DNA of 64,000 bases from a bacterium (GCA_020350885.1 CP070727.1:3178051-3242050); one strand, 5' to 3'; numbered from the stretch's first letter, positions 54,140 through 63,968 are shown. Made by a program: numbers and translations. Notes: generated from the letters alone by a model not told the origin.

Positions 54140-55132
54140 ATGGACGAGACACTGCTGCGCTTCAGGGACGAAATCAAGCTGAACAACTATTCCGTTGAGC
54201 TCGGGGCGGACGATGAACGTATCGTCGAGGCGGTGCGTGACTGGATCGATGACGGGATCGCCCACCACCATGCCGGAGGGGGGGAAGAGGGCGGGAGGAA
54301 CGGACTTGCGATCGAGCTCTTCAGCGGAAGCCGGCCCACGGATATCAAGGGACCGGGTAGGAGACGGCCAACGGCCACCTTCGAGGATATCGAGTTTTAT
54401 GCCGGAAAAAACGTAACGACACTCGTAATCGGCGGGGATTCCGTCGTGCGGGTCGATCTCGAAAGAGGCACTGCACGCGGTTTTGTCTCGAGTGCCCATC
54501 TCGACTCGCCGTGGGTCATCTCCCACCGCATCTTCTATCTTCCCCTCCTCGAGCTGTTACGGCGGCGTGGAGCGTTCTACGTTCACGCCGGTTGTGTCTG
54601 CCGGGGGGACCGGTGTATCCTGATCTGCGGGGGGAGCGGGCAGGGGAAGTCGACACTTACCTACACGCTCGTGCGGGCCGGTTTTTCCTACCTTTCCGAC
54701 GATGCGGTCTTTGCGCAGATCCGGGATGAACACCTTACGATCTTTTCGTTTCCCGAGAAGATCAAGCTCGATGTAAAAAGCCGATCGCATTTTCCGGAAT
54801 TCGATCCGTACCGGAACGAGCAGGAAAAGGTGGAGATTCCGCTCACGGAGACGAAGATAAAGAATGTCGCCGTCTCGGGAAAACCCTATGCGCTGGTCTT
54901 CACGGAGATCGTGGATCAAGCCCGGAGTGAACTCGTGCCGATATCGCAGAGCGAGGCGTTGCTCCGGCTCATCAGGCAGAGTATCACGATGACGAATCAG
55001 GAGGGGATCGAGAAGCATCTCGATGTCCTGACCAGACTCTGCGCAGAATCACGTAATTTCAGCCTGCGTTTCGGAAAGGACATCGACAATCTGCCGACCC
55101 TTGTCCGGGATACCATCTTCGGTGAGGGGTAG
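54140..55132 (+). CDS. HprK-like kinase of RiPP loci
   Basis: A 330-residue protein. Its C-terminal half is an HPr-kinase-like/PEPCK-fold domain: H-A-G near 154, Walker A GGSGQGKST (Lys170), and S-D-D-A-V-F (near 188-194). The N-terminal half is variable. Relatives in lasso clusters phosphorylate the last serine of the precursor. Precursor A2 ends in Ser; A1 does not, but both have serines in the core. Activity and target are inference. Start ATG 54140. Confidence 0.83.
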   Translation: MDETLLRFRDEIKLNNYSVELGADDERIVEAVRDWIDDGIAHHHAGGGEEGGRNGLAIELFSGSRPTDIKGPGRRRPTATFEDIEFYAGKNVTTLVIGGDSVVRVDLERGTARGFVSSAHLDSPWVISHRIFYLPLLELLRRRGAFYVHAGCVCRGDRCILICGGSGQGKSTLTYTLVRAGFSYLSDDAVFAQIRDEHLTIFSFPEKIKLDVKSRSHFPEFDPYRNEQEKVEIPLTETKIKNVAVSGKPYALVFTEIVDQARSELVPISQSEALLRLIRQSITMTNQEGIEKHLDVLTRLCAESRNFSLRFGKDIDNLPTLVRDTIFGEG

Positions 55133-55196
55133 TGCCGCCGTACGTCGGGATGCATGCGCACAACCCGGAGGAGAGAGTCATAAGAAACAGGAAACC

Positions 55197-57449
55197 ATGA
55201 TGAAGTCGATATACGGAGCACAAGCGGCGTCGAGCCGGATTGGTGGAATTGTCTTCATCCTCATTCTTTTCGTCCCGGCTGGTCTCATGGCCGGATACTA
55301 CTTCTGGACGAACGAAGGGGGTCCGTACGGCGGTCGTATCCGGGCGATTGGCTTCGTGGATGATACAACCCTCGTGGCCGGCACCGAACACGGCGGTGTC
55401 TTCACGAGTACGAGTTGGGGTGATAACTGGCAAGCGTCCAACAACGGGCTGACCAATCTGGTTGTCAACTGTATCTGCACGAATCCGTTGGACCGGCGGA
55501 CGGTCTATGTCGGGACCGGCGGCGGGGGCGTCTTTCGCACGTACCTCTCTCAGGGCGACATTTCCTGGACACCCCGATCGTACGATCTCGGCAACAACAA
55601 CGTCCTCTCACTCACAATGAGTCCGGCCGACTCGAACACCATTCTCGCCGGCACCGTCAACGGTATCTACAAGAGCACCAACAGGGGTGGGTATTGGATC
55701 GATATCACAAGCGATCTTCCCGACCATAACGTCAACACCGTCGCCGTAGGCACCTCTGGTAGCGATACGGTGTATGTGGGCACGAACAGCGGCGTGTTTA
55801 AGTCCGTGGATGCCGGATCATCGTGGGCCGAGAAGAACAGCGGCCTGACGAATCCCTTCGTGACCACACTCGTCGTGAGTCCGCACACCGCCAACACGCT
55901 ATTGGCAGCAACCTTCGGCGGTATCTTCAAGAGCACGGACAGCGGGGAGAGCTGGGTACCGATCAACAATGGAATCGGCACCTCCTGGATTCGGGATATC
56001 GCCATCCATCCCGACAGTGCCGATGTCTATTATGCGGGGACCGACGAGGGCTTCTATATCAGCACCACGGGCGGGGCGGTTTGGATGGATTTCAGTGCCG
56101 GGCTGAGCTGTATCGAGGTCTATGCCATCGATGTCTATGCGAACGGTGGTCGGCTCTTAGCGGGCACGTACTGGGGAGGTACCTATCGGTCGATTGGGGG
56201 AGCCCCCTGGGAGCAGGCCGTTCAGGGAATGACCAACACATTTATAACCGCCATTGATGTGAATCCACTCGACAACAGCCTCATCCAGGTCACATCCTAC
56301 GGACAGGTCTTCAGGAGCGAGAACCAGGGCCAGGACTGGAACGAGAGCTCGATCGGGATCGTCGACGAGGACCTCACGGCGATCGCCATCGACAAGATGG
56401 CACCCGATACCGTCTTCTGCGGTGCGTATTACGGCGGGGTCTACAAGAGCGTCGATGCGGGAAGCACCTGGACGCTCATGAACGACGGCCTCGACAACCT
56501 CACCGTCACCTCCCTGGCGATCGATCACCAGAGCAACAACATCGTCTATGCCGGCACCTATGGATACCTCTACCGGAGTACCGACGGCGGGAGGCATTGG
56601 GTGCTGAAATCGAGCGGGATAGGGGATAAGCATGTCTGGACGGTCGAGATCGATCCGGTTGATGCATCGATCGTTTACGCCGGCACATACGGGGGCGGCG
56701 CCTACAAGACGACGAACTCGGGGGATAGCTGGAGTGCGATCAACAACGGACTCGGGAGCGACTACGTCAAAGCATTCGCCGTTGATCCCGTGGACAACAA
56801 TATTGTGTACGCCGGTACGTACTACGGTGGGGGTGTCTTCAAGTCGACGGACGGCGGAGCGAGCTGGAATGCAGCCAGCGTGGGGCTTGTCAATCAGGAT
56901 ATCTGGAGCCTCGATATACATCCGGACAACCACCTGCAGGTTATTGCCGGAACGTACGGTGGAATCGCAATATCGTTGGACGGCGGCGCTTCCTGGGAGG
57001 ACTTTTCGGACGGGCTCGAAGTACTCGATACGCGCTGCGTCATCTACGATCAGGCCGAATCCAGAAACATCCTTGCGGGAACATACGGGGGAGGGGTATA
57101 CCGCTACGACGGTGTGTATTGCGCCATCGACGGTCCCGCGACGCCTCCCGAAGCACAACGCATCTGCCGTCTCTTCCCCAACTATCCCAATCCGTTCAAT
57201 CCGACAACCACCATTAGCTACCAGATCTTACCCGGCGTGGGGGGGCCGTGCCCGGTGAAACTGGAGATATTCGATGTCAGGGGCAGTCTCGTGAGGATTC
57301 TGGTTGGCGGCAGCCAGGGTCCCGGCACGTACAGCATAACCTGGCACGGAGACAACGATCGGGGGCGCTCGGTTTCATCCGGCGTCTACCTCTACCGTCT
57401 CAAGGCCGGCGGCTCGGCTGAAACGAGGCGCATGGTTCTATTAAGATAA
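55197..57449 (+). CDS. Secreted beta-propeller (BNR/sortilin-like repeat) protein with sorting domain
   Basis: A 750-residue exported protein from ATG 55197 (AGGAAACC before; ATG 55200 is equivalent). Signal/anchor IVFILILFVPAGLMAG. About 13 repeats of S-x-D-G-G-x-x-W and Y-A-G-T-x-G-G-x-Y-K-S-T form a seven- or multi-bladed propeller of the BNR/sortilin (YCF48-like) sort. The C-terminus is the type A sorting/FlgD-like domain (LFPNYPNPFNPTTTISYQI to RRMVLLR), as in the 47879 protein. Likely a surface protein. Its link to the peptide locus is only positional. Confidence 0.85.
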   Translation: MMKSIYGAQAASSRIGGIVFILILFVPAGLMAGYYFWTNEGGPYGGRIRAIGFVDDTTLVAGTEHGGVFTSTSWGDNWQASNNGLTNLVVNCICTNPLDRRTVYVGTGGGGVFRTYLSQGDISWTPRSYDLGNNNVLSLTMSPADSNTILAGTVNGIYKSTNRGGYWIDITSDLPDHNVNTVAVGTSGSDTVYVGTNSGVFKSVDAGSSWAEKNSGLTNPFVTTLVVSPHTANTLLAATFGGIFKSTDSGESWVPINNGIGTSWIRDIAIHPDSADVYYAGTDEGFYISTTGGAVWMDFSAGLSCIEVYAIDVYANGGRLLAGTYWGGTYRSIGGAPWEQAVQGMTNTFITAIDVNPLDNSLIQVTSYGQVFRSENQGQDWNESSIGIVDEDLTAIAIDKMAPDTVFCGAYYGGVYKSVDAGSTWTLMNDGLDNLTVTSLAIDHQSNNIVYAGTYGYLYRSTDGGRHWVLKSSGIGDKHVWTVEIDPVDASIVYAGTYGGGAYKTTNSGDSWSAINNGLGSDYVKAFAVDPVDNNIVYAGTYYGGGVFKSTDGGASWNAASVGLVNQDIWSLDIHPDNHLQVIAGTYGGIAISLDGGASWEDFSDGLEVLDTRCVIYDQAESRNILAGTYGGGVYRYDGVYCAIDGPATPPEAQRICRLFPNYPNPFNPTTTISYQILPGVGGPCPVKLEIFDVRGSLVRILVGGSQGPGTYSITWHGDNDRGRSVSSGVYLYRLKAGGSAETRRMVLLR

Positions 57450-57564
57450 TTATTTAAAATGGGATATGATCCTGCCGCAACGATTCGGCCACTGCTGGCG
57501 GAAGCGTTTTGTGATACGCAGGAGTGTGGTTCGATGGAGGATGGCCGGTGCCGGCTTTTTACCC

Positions 57565-57593
57565 TTGACTTCATCCACTCCTTTTGTTATCAA
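57565..57593 (+). promoter_or_regulatory. Promoter for rplU-rpmA
   Basis: TTGACT at 57565-57570, 17-nt spacer, TATCAA at 57588-57593, 37 nt before the rplU start. A G/C-rich dyad followed by five T (GCCGG...CCGGC-TTTTT) lies just before it near 57549-57560 and may end transcripts of the preceding locus. Confidence 0.55.
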
Positions 57594-57630
57594 TAAATTT
57601 CACTTCCAGTTCCGGTAGGAGGGAGAAGAC

Positions 57631-57942
57631 GTGTACGCGGTTGTTCGCTTGGCCGGCAAACAGGTTATTGTAAGGCCCGACGAGGATGTCCAGGTACCCC
57701 GCCTCGACGCTGAGGTCGGCAGCACCATCCGGTGCGACGACGTCCTTCTCTATGCGGACGGCGCCGATGTGCGGATTGGGCATCCCAGCCTCGATAACGT
57801 CGAGGTTATTGCGGAGATCCTAAGTCACAGCCGCAACAGAAAGATCATCGTCTTCAAGATGAAACGCCGGAAGAGATACCGCAGGAAGAAGGGGCACCGT
57901 CAGGGATACACTCGGTTGAGGATACGGGAGATCTCAGCATAA
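57631..57942 (+). CDS. rplU: 50S ribosomal protein L21
   Basis: A 103-residue ribosomal protein from GTG 57631 (AGGAGGGAG before). [18 protein letters not shown] and the C-terminal [20 protein letters not shown] stretch are diagnostic of L21, and length is right. Forms an operon with rpmA, 25 nt downstream, as in most bacteria. Confidence 0.96.
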   Translation: MYAVVRLAGKQVIVRPDEDVQVPRLDAEVGSTIRCDDVLLYADGADVRIGHPSLDNVEVIAEILSHSRNRKIIVFKMKRRKRYRRKKGHRQGYTRLRIREISA

Positions 57943-57967
57943 CCAGGCGGCCGAGGAGCTGATCATC

Positions 57968-58222
57968 ATGGCACACAAAAAGGGCGTAGGAAGTTCGAAG
58001 AACGGTAGGGACAGTAATGCGAAGCGGCTCGGTGTGAAACGGCATGCAGGCCAGGTTGTTACCGCCGGTACCGTTCTCGTCCGTCAGCGCGGCACTAAGA
58101 TCCATCCGGGGATCAACGTCGGCAAGGGCGGCGATGATACGCTCTTCGCGCTCATCGACGGCATTGTACGGTATGAGCGCTTGGGCAAGTCAAAGAAAAG
58201 GGTGAGTGTCTACGCCCATTAA
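57968..58222 (+). CDS. rpmA: 50S ribosomal protein L27
   Basis: An 84-residue ribosomal protein. [20 protein letters not shown] is the standard start without the cleavable Firmicutes-type extension, followed by [21 protein letters not shown] and the [14 protein letters not shown] end. The N-terminal tail reaches the peptidyl transferase centre. Followed by a strong terminator. Confidence 0.97.
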   Translation: MAHKKGVGSSKNGRDSNAKRLGVKRHAGQVVTAGTVLVRQRGTKIHPGINVGKGGDDTLFALIDGIVRYERLGKSKKRVSVYAH

Positions 58223-58254
58223 AGATCCGGCTATCGGTTTATATCAGGTTTCCT

Positions 58255-58303
58255 GGAGAGCCCTCAGCGGCGGTTGTACCGATTGGGCTCTCCATTTTTT
58301 TTT
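58255..58303 (+). terminator. Rho-independent terminator after rpmA
   Basis: GGAGAGCCC (58255-58263) pairs perfectly with GGGCTCTCC (58285-58293) over a 21-nt loop, followed by A and nine T (58295-58303). A textbook intrinsic terminator closing the rplU-rpmA operon. Confidence 0.93.
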
Positions 58304-58316
58304 AGGGGGTGAGCAT

Positions 58317-58973
58317 ATGAAGATCACGTTTCTGGGGCATGCTGCCTTCGAGGTGGCGCTTGATGACGGGAAGCGGATTGTCTTCGATCCTTACGAATCC
58401 GGCTCGTTTAACGGGGCCCTTGCCTACGGCCCGATAGAAGGGGACTATGATCTCGCAGTCGTAAGCCACGATCATGCAGACCATTGCTGTGAAAGTGTCA
58501 CTTCGAAGGCTCGCAGGGTGGTAGACGGCGCCGGTGAGTTCGATTTTGAAGGAATCAAGATCACGACATACCCGACATTCCACGACGAATCCGGCGGCTC
58601 AGAGAGGGGAAAGAACCTGATCTCGGTGATCGAGGCGGAGGGGCTCACGATCGCCCACCTCGGCGACCTCGGGCATCCCCTTTCGGTTAAAGAGATGGGT
58701 GCTCTGAAAGGGATCGATATCCTGCTGATCCCGGTCGGGGGATACTTCACGATCGATGCAGAAGTGGCCTCGAAGATCGTAACGGCGGTTGGGCCCAAGA
58801 TGGTAATCCCGATGCACTTCAAGACCGCCAAGGTGGATTTTCCCATAGCGACAGTCGACGACTTCATTTCAAGGATGGATAACGTAGAGACGGCGGGTGG
58901 AAGCGAGATCGTTCTGTCGAAAGAGATCTTGCCGGAGATGCAAAAGGTGGTCGTCCTCGATCCGGCAAAGTAA
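58317..58973 (+). CDS. Metallo-beta-lactamase-fold hydrolase (UPF0173 type)
   Basis: A 218-residue protein from ATG 58317 (AGGGGGTGAG before). MKITFLGHAAFEV opens the fold, and the metal motif is S-H-D-H-A-D-H (HxHxDH) near residues 51-56. Further ligands are in THDE/FHDE, HLGDLGHP and PMHF. Family UPF0173 proteins are hydrolases of unknown substrate. Longer upstream frames overlap the rpmA terminator, so ATG 58317 is firm. Confidence 0.9.
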   Translation: MKITFLGHAAFEVALDDGKRIVFDPYESGSFNGALAYGPIEGDYDLAVVSHDHADHCCESVTSKARRVVDGAGEFDFEGIKITTYPTFHDESGGSERGKNLISVIEAEGLTIAHLGDLGHPLSVKEMGALKGIDILLIPVGGYFTIDAEVASKIVTAVGPKMVIPMHFKTAKVDFPIATVDDFISRMDNVETAGGSEIVLSKEILPEMQKVVVLDPAK

Positions 58974-59060
58974 TTCCGCAGGCCCAACGACGCACGGGAC
59001 CGTCGACCGTACGGTTCGAGCGGGTACGTGGGTGAACCCAGTAGACAAGCGAGGGAGAGT

Positions 59061-59903
59061 ATGAGAGAGATACGTGCCGAACAGATCACCGAGGCGGTTG
59101 CACGCCTCTCGATGGAGGCCAACTTTGAGCTCGAGGATGATGTACAGAAGGCGATCGAGGAGGCATTCGAGAAAGAGGAATCGCCTGCCGGCAAGGAGGT
59201 TCTCCGCCAGATCCTGGAGAATTCCCAGATAGCCAGGACGGAACGTATGCCGATCTGCCAGGATACCGGCTATGCGGTCGTCTTCGCAGAACTCGGCCAG
59301 GATCTGCACATCGTAGGCGGCGACTTCGAAGCGGCAGTGAACGAGGGTGTAAGGTCCGGGTACACGGAGGGGTACCTTCGGAAATCGGTTCTCTCCGATC
59401 CCATCAAGGGAGCCAACACCGGCGACAATACACCGGCGATCGTCCATCTGCGTATCGTCCCCGGAGACACGTTGAAGCTATGGATCGTTCCGAAGGGCGG
59501 TGGAAGCGAGAACATGAGCAAGATTGCCATGATGAAACCCGCCGACGGAGTCGAGGGTGTGAAGCGGTTCGTTGTCGACTGTGTTCGCACGGCCTCCGGG
59601 AATCCCTGCCCGCCGGTCGTCGTGGGTGTGGGGATCGGGGGGACGTTCGAATACTGTGCCTACCTGGCGAAGAAGGCGCTGCTGCGCATGATCGGCAGCA
59701 CACACCCGGATAGTTACTACGCGGAGCTCGAGAAAGAGCTCCTCGAGCTCGTTAACGATACCGGAGTCGGCCCCATGGGACTGGGCGGGCGCGTGACCGC
59801 GCTCTCCGTCAATATCGAAGCCGCACCGCGTCATATCGCATCCTTCCCGGTCTCGGTGAACATGAACTGTCATGCGGCGCGGCACAAGATGGTGGAACTC
59901 TAG
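59061..59903 (+). CDS. Fumarate hydratase class I, alpha subunit
   Basis: A 280-residue iron-sulfur enzyme subunit from ATG 59061 (GAGGGAGAG before). It holds the [4Fe-4S] ligands: Cys66 in MPICQDTGY, one in GNPCPP and one in MNCHAARH. G-A-N-T-G-D-N-T-P and P-K-G-G-G-S-E-N are family motifs. It interconverts malate and fumarate in the TCA cycle. L(+)-tartrate dehydratase (TtdA) is very similar and cannot be excluded. The beta subunit follows at 59937. The oxygen-labile type fits an anaerobe-leaning organism. Confidence 0.93.
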   Translation: MREIRAEQITEAVARLSMEANFELEDDVQKAIEEAFEKEESPAGKEVLRQILENSQIARTERMPICQDTGYAVVFAELGQDLHIVGGDFEAAVNEGVRSGYTEGYLRKSVLSDPIKGANTGDNTPAIVHLRIVPGDTLKLWIVPKGGGSENMSKIAMMKPADGVEGVKRFVVDCVRTASGNPCPPVVVGVGIGGTFEYCAYLAKKALLRMIGSTHPDSYYAELEKELLELVNDTGVGPMGLGGRVTALSVNIEAAPRHIASFPVSVNMNCHAARHKMVEL

Positions 59904-59936
59904 GATCACGGTTTTTTCTCGGAGGGCAGGTAGAAT

Positions 59937-60488
59937 ATGGCAGAGCACAAACTCACGACCCCACTTTCGGAGGAAGACGTCAGGAAGCTCGAGGCGGGAG
60001 ATACGGTTTCATTGACCGGAGTCGTTTACACCGCACGCGACGCCGCCCACAAGCGCCTTGTGGAGCTGCTGGAGGCCGGAAAGGAGCTCCCGATACCCCT
60101 CGAGGGACAGTTGATCTACTACGTGGGTCCGGCACCGACACCCCCGGGCAAGGTCATCGGCTCGGCCGGCCCGACCACGAGCTACCGGATGGATCCCTAC
60201 TCCCCGATCCTCTTGGAGCATGGCCTGCGCGGGATGATCGGCAAGGGAGCACGATCGGAACCCGTGGTCGAGGCTATGAAGAAGTACGGAGCGGTCTATT
60301 TCGCGGCGACGGGTGGTGCGGCGGCGTTGATTTCGCGCAGCATCGTCTCGGCGGAAGTGATCGCCTACGAGGATCTTGGGGCCGAGGCGATCAGAAAGCT
60401 CGAAGTCAAGGACTTCCCGTTGATTGTGGCTCAGGACAGCAGCGGAGGCAATGTCTACGAGGAAGGGCAGAAACAATACGCACGCTGA
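59937..60488 (+). CDS. Fumarate hydratase class I, beta subunit
   Basis: A 183-residue subunit from ATG 59937. Features: L-T-G-V-V-Y-T-A-R-D-A-A-H-K-R, G-P-T-T-S-Y-R-M-D, G-M-I-G-K-G, and A-A-T-G-G-A-A-A-L-I. It completes the two-subunit class I hydratase with the gene just before (33-nt gap). Normal length for the FumB-C/TtdB type. Confidence 0.94.
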   Translation: MAEHKLTTPLSEEDVRKLEAGDTVSLTGVVYTARDAAHKRLVELLEAGKELPIPLEGQLIYYVGPAPTPPGKVIGSAGPTTSYRMDPYSPILLEHGLRGMIGKGARSEPVVEAMKKYGAVYFAATGGAAALISRSIVSAEVIAYEDLGAEAIRKLEVKDFPLIVAQDSSGGNVYEEGQKQYAR

Positions 60489-60576
60489 CGGCATGGGGCT
60501 GAATCGGTGATTCCCCCGTCCGGGAGCTGCGTTTCAGCACGCCCAGTTTCCGAATCCAATCGGAGAGGAGTCATTC

Positions 60577-61296
60577 GTGCCATCGAGAGTTCTCGTCGTG
60601 ATACCGGCACGCATCGGTTCGACGCGCTTTCCCGCGAAAGCACTGGCCGAGATCGGCGGTTTGCCGATGATCCTCCATGTCTACCGGAGGGCTATGAGGC
60701 TCAGAGGTGCCGACGAGGTTCTTGTAGCGACCGACAGCGCCCTCATCAAGGGGGTTGTCGAGGCGGATGGTGGTGCGGCGGTCATGACCGCACGTTCGCA
60801 CCGTACCGGTACCTCGCGGGTGCGTGAGGTCGCATCACGCAGGCCGCATGGGATCGTCCTGAACATTCAGGGGGATGAACCGCTGTTCCCCGTAAGGTCC
60901 GTCGAACGCCTCATTGGTCTCATGCAGGCACATCCGAGGCTCCCCATGGGTACCCTTGCCGCCCCTTCCTCGGATAGGAGAGACTATCTCAAGCCCGATA
61001 CCGTCAAGGTCGTGTGCGACCGTAACGGCAACGCGCTCTACTTTTCCCGCTCCCCCGTTCCGTTCTCGTCGAAGGTCTTTCTCAGCCATATCGGTATCTA
61101 CGCCTACCGGCGTTCCCTGTTGCTGCGTTACCCCGATCTTGTGAAGGGTCCGCTTGAGCGGCTCGAGGGCCTGGAACAGCTCAGGGCGCTCGAGAACGGC
61201 TTCACGGTGCGGGTTCTGAGATGCCGTTCCGGCGGAATCGGTGTCGATCTTCCCGAAGATTTAAAAAGGGTTGAAAAACGGCTCAAAAGCCGATAG
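60577..61296 (+). CDS. kdsB: 3-deoxy-manno-octulosonate cytidylyltransferase (CMP-KDO synthetase)
   Basis: A 239-residue enzyme from GTG 60577 that activates KDO with CTP for lipopolysaccharide. It opens [34 protein letters not shown] and N-I-Q-G-D-E-P-L-F fit the family (T-S-H-Q-S-G-T-D/E-R is replaced here by [10 protein letters not shown]). G-I-Y-A-Y-R and the late G-G-I-G-V-D-x-P-E-D-L close it. CTP synthase follows directly, supplying its substrate. Confidence 0.94.
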   Translation: MPSRVLVVIPARIGSTRFPAKALAEIGGLPMILHVYRRAMRLRGADEVLVATDSALIKGVVEADGGAAVMTARSHRTGTSRVREVASRRPHGIVLNIQGDEPLFPVRSVERLIGLMQAHPRLPMGTLAAPSSDRRDYLKPDTVKVVCDRNGNALYFSRSPVPFSSKVFLSHIGIYAYRRSLLLRYPDLVKGPLERLEGLEQLRALENGFTVRVLRCRSGGIGVDLPEDLKRVEKRLKSR

Positions 61297-61351
61297 ATTG
61301 TTACAAGTTTTGGTTCGCTCGCTGACACCACGAGGCCATCGAGAGGACAGT

Positions 61352-63007
61352 TTGGGCGAGAAAACGAAATATATCTTTATCACGGGTGGGGTTGTATCAT
61401 CTCTCGGTAAAGGTATCGCTTCTTCATCGATCGGTCTCCTTCTGAAACAACGCGGGCTCAATGTCGTCCTCCAGAAATTCGATCCCTATCTCAATGTCGA
61501 TCCCGGCACGATGAGCCCGTTTCAGCACGGCGAGGTCTACGTTACCGACGATGGTGCCGAAACCGACCTCGATCTCGGACATTACGAGCGCTTCATCGAC
61601 AGGAGCCTGAGCCAGCGTTCGAACGTGACCACGGGACAGGTCTACGAGGCCGTGATCAACCGGGAGCGCGAGGGAGGCTTTCTCGGCAGGACCGTACAGG
61701 TGGTTCCCCATGTCACCGACGAGATCAAGAGCCGCATCCGCCTTGCCGCCGAGAACGGCGAGGATGTGGACGTCGTCATCACCGAGATCGGAGGAACCAC
61801 CGGTGATATCGAGGGATTGCCCTTCCTCGAGGCGATCCGCCAGTTCCGTCTCGATGTCGGCAGGGAAAACACCCTCTATATCCATCTTGCCCTCATTCCC
61901 TACATACGAGCGGCCCACGAGCTGAAGACCAAGCCGACACAGCACAGCGTGAAGGGTCTTCGGGAGATCGGCATCCAGCCCGATATACTGCTGTGCAGGA
62001 CCGAGCGTTCCCTGAGCTCGGAGATCAAGAAGAAGATCGCACTCTTCTGCAACGTCGAGGGGCAGGCGGTCATCGAGGCACGCGACGTCGATTCCATCTA
62101 TCAGGTCCCGCTCCAGTTCCACAAGGAGGGCCTCGACGATATCATCGTGGAGAAGCTGGGGCTCATCTGTCCGCCTCCCGATCTGGAGGAGTGGGGAAAG
62201 ATGGTCCACAAGATCTACTCGATGACGGAAAGTGTCGACATCGCAATCTGCGGGAAGTACGTGCACCTGGTCGATGCTTACAAGAGCATTATCGAGTCGT
62301 TTATCCATGCGGGTGTTGCCAATGATGTCCATGTGAATATCAAATGGGTGGATAGTGAGAGGGTCGAAGCGGAGGGTGCCGGGGATTACCTCGACGGTGT
62401 TCACGGCCTGCTCGTTCCCGGCGGTTTCGGTGACAGGGGGATCGAGGGGAAGATCACAGCGATCCGGTATGCACGGGAGAACGGCATACCCTATCTCGGC
62501 ATCTGCCTCGGCCTCCAGTGTGCCGTCATCGAATTCGCCCGCAACCGCTGCGGCCTGGAGGCCGGGAGCTCCGAGTTCGAACCCGATGTCCCGCATCCCG
62601 TGATCGATCTCATGCTCGAACAGCGAGACCGTTCCAGAATGGGCGGAACGATGCGGCTCGGCGCCTATCCCTGTACAATAAAAGAGGACACCCTGGCACA
62701 CCGGCTGTACGGAACCCTCGAGATCGCCGAGAGGCACCGGCATCGCTGGGAGGTCAACAATGCCTACCGCGATACTCTCGTGGATAACGGGATGGTTATC
62801 TCGGGGCTTTCGCCGGATGGAAACCTGGTAGAGATCATCGAGGTCCCCGATCACCCGTTCTTTATCGCATCACAGTTTCACCCCGAACTGAAATCCCGCC
62901 CACAGCGGGCCCACCCGCTCTTTAAGGGATTGGTCTTTGCCGCCAAGGCTCTGTCACAATCGTCTGACGACGAGCGAAGGGCCTCTCCTGCGATGCGCGG
63001 TGACTGA
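61352..63007 (+). CDS. pyrG: CTP synthase
   Basis: A 551-residue enzyme making CTP from UTP and glutamine. TTG 61352 is the start (GAGAGGA before): the protein then begins with the standard [20 protein letters not shown]. The amidoligase part includes the nucleotide loop and [21 protein letters not shown]. The glutaminase part has the nucleophile Cys385 (GICLGLQC) and later S-Q-F-H-P-E. Between kdsB and kdsA, a linkage known from other Gram-negatives. Transcription and likely translation coupling with kdsA follow. Confidence 0.96.
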   Translation: MGEKTKYIFITGGVVSSLGKGIASSSIGLLLKQRGLNVVLQKFDPYLNVDPGTMSPFQHGEVYVTDDGAETDLDLGHYERFIDRSLSQRSNVTTGQVYEAVINREREGGFLGRTVQVVPHVTDEIKSRIRLAAENGEDVDVVITEIGGTTGDIEGLPFLEAIRQFRLDVGRENTLYIHLALIPYIRAAHELKTKPTQHSVKGLREIGIQPDILLCRTERSLSSEIKKKIALFCNVEGQAVIEARDVDSIYQVPLQFHKEGLDDIIVEKLGLICPPPDLEEWGKMVHKIYSMTESVDIAICGKYVHLVDAYKSIIESFIHAGVANDVHVNIKWVDSERVEAEGAGDYLDGVHGLLVPGGFGDRGIEGKITAIRYARENGIPYLGICLGLQCAVIEFARNRCGLEAGSSEFEPDVPHPVIDLMLEQRDRSRMGGTMRLGAYPCTIKEDTLAHRLYGTLEIAERHRHRWEVNNAYRDTLVDNGMVISGLSPDGNLVEIIEVPDHPFFIASQFHPELKSRPQRAHPLFKGLVFAAKALSQSSDDERRASPAMRGD

Positions 63008-63023
63008 TCCGACGGTGAGAACC

Positions 63024-63962
63024 ATGGAAGACCTGATCATCAACGGAAAGGTTGTTTCACCGGTCGAGACGCCGCTGCTCATTGCGGGCCCCTGCGTGCT
63101 GGAGGATCGGGATGATGCATTGAAGGTGGCGGATGCATGCGCCTCGGCCGCCGAGGCCGCCGGCTTCTTCTATATCTTCAAATCGAGCTACCTCAAGGAC
63201 AACCGTTCCTCGGTCGATGCATACACCGGTCCCGGTCTCGAGCAGGGTCTCGAAATCCTGGCCTCGATCAAGCGTGAGCTGTCCGTACCGGTGCTGACGG
63301 ACGTACATTGCAGGGATGAGATCGATCGCGTGGCCGGCGTGTGCGATGTGATCCAGATACCGGCGTTCCTCTCCAGGCAGACGAGGCTGATCGTTGCGGC
63401 CGCCGAGACGGGAAGGATCCTGAATCTCAAGAAGGGGCAGTTCCTTTCCCCCGAGGATATGGGGCTTGCGGTAGAGAAGGCCCGGCGGGGTGGTGCGGGC
63501 GGTATCATGATCACCGAGCGCGGCACCTGCTTCGGCTACAACAACCTCGTGGTCGATTTTACCGCTTTCCAGAGGATGCGCGCCTTCGATGTGCCGGTTA
63601 TCTTCGATGCGACCCATTCCTTACAACTACCCGGCGGGTTGGGGAACAGGTCGGGCGGAAGACCCGAATGTGCACATGCACTCTCCCGGGCCGCTGTCGC
63701 CGCAGGCTGTGACGGGCTCTTCGTCGAGACGCATTTTCAACCGGCCGCCTGTAGCTGTGATGCAGAGGTCATGCTTCCGCTCGATCGCCTACAGAGTCTC
63801 CTCGAAGAAGCGGGGCAGCTCTACCGTACGGTCCGCCCCTTCATCCTCCGTAAGGGAGGGGGGGAAGGTGTGGGGACGGCACCCGAGGGGTCACGTGATT
63901 CCTGTTGCACCGGCTCGGACGCCGGTCGAACGGCGGGGAAGGAATCGGAAAGGGGAGCGTGA
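63024..63962 (+). CDS. kdsA: 3-deoxy-8-phosphooctulonate synthase (KDO-8-P synthase)
   Basis: A 312-residue aldolase condensing arabinose-5-P and PEP. ATG 63024 is used; GTG 63000 is an in-frame alternative overlapping pyrG. LLIAGPCVLEDR, FKSSYLKDNRSSVDAYTGPG, DVHCRDE, QIPAFLSRQT and ITERGTCFGYNNLVVDF all belong to KdsA. A Cys in C-F-G-Y and His in THSLQLPGG suit the metal-dependent class. Typical proteins are about 275-285 residues; the last ~35 here (Gly, Glu, Ser and Cys rich) form a non-conserved tail. Confidence 0.95.
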   Translation: MEDLIINGKVVSPVETPLLIAGPCVLEDRDDALKVADACASAAEAAGFFYIFKSSYLKDNRSSVDAYTGPGLEQGLEILASIKRELSVPVLTDVHCRDEIDRVAGVCDVIQIPAFLSRQTRLIVAAAETGRILNLKKGQFLSPEDMGLAVEKARRGGAGGIMITERGTCFGYNNLVVDFTAFQRMRAFDVPVIFDATHSLQLPGGLGNRSGGRPECAHALSRAAVAAGCDGLFVETHFQPAACSCDAEVMLPLDRLQSLLEEAGQLYRTVRPFILRKGGGEGVGTAPEGSRDSCCTGSDAGRTAGKESERGA

Positions 63963-63968
63963 GCTACC

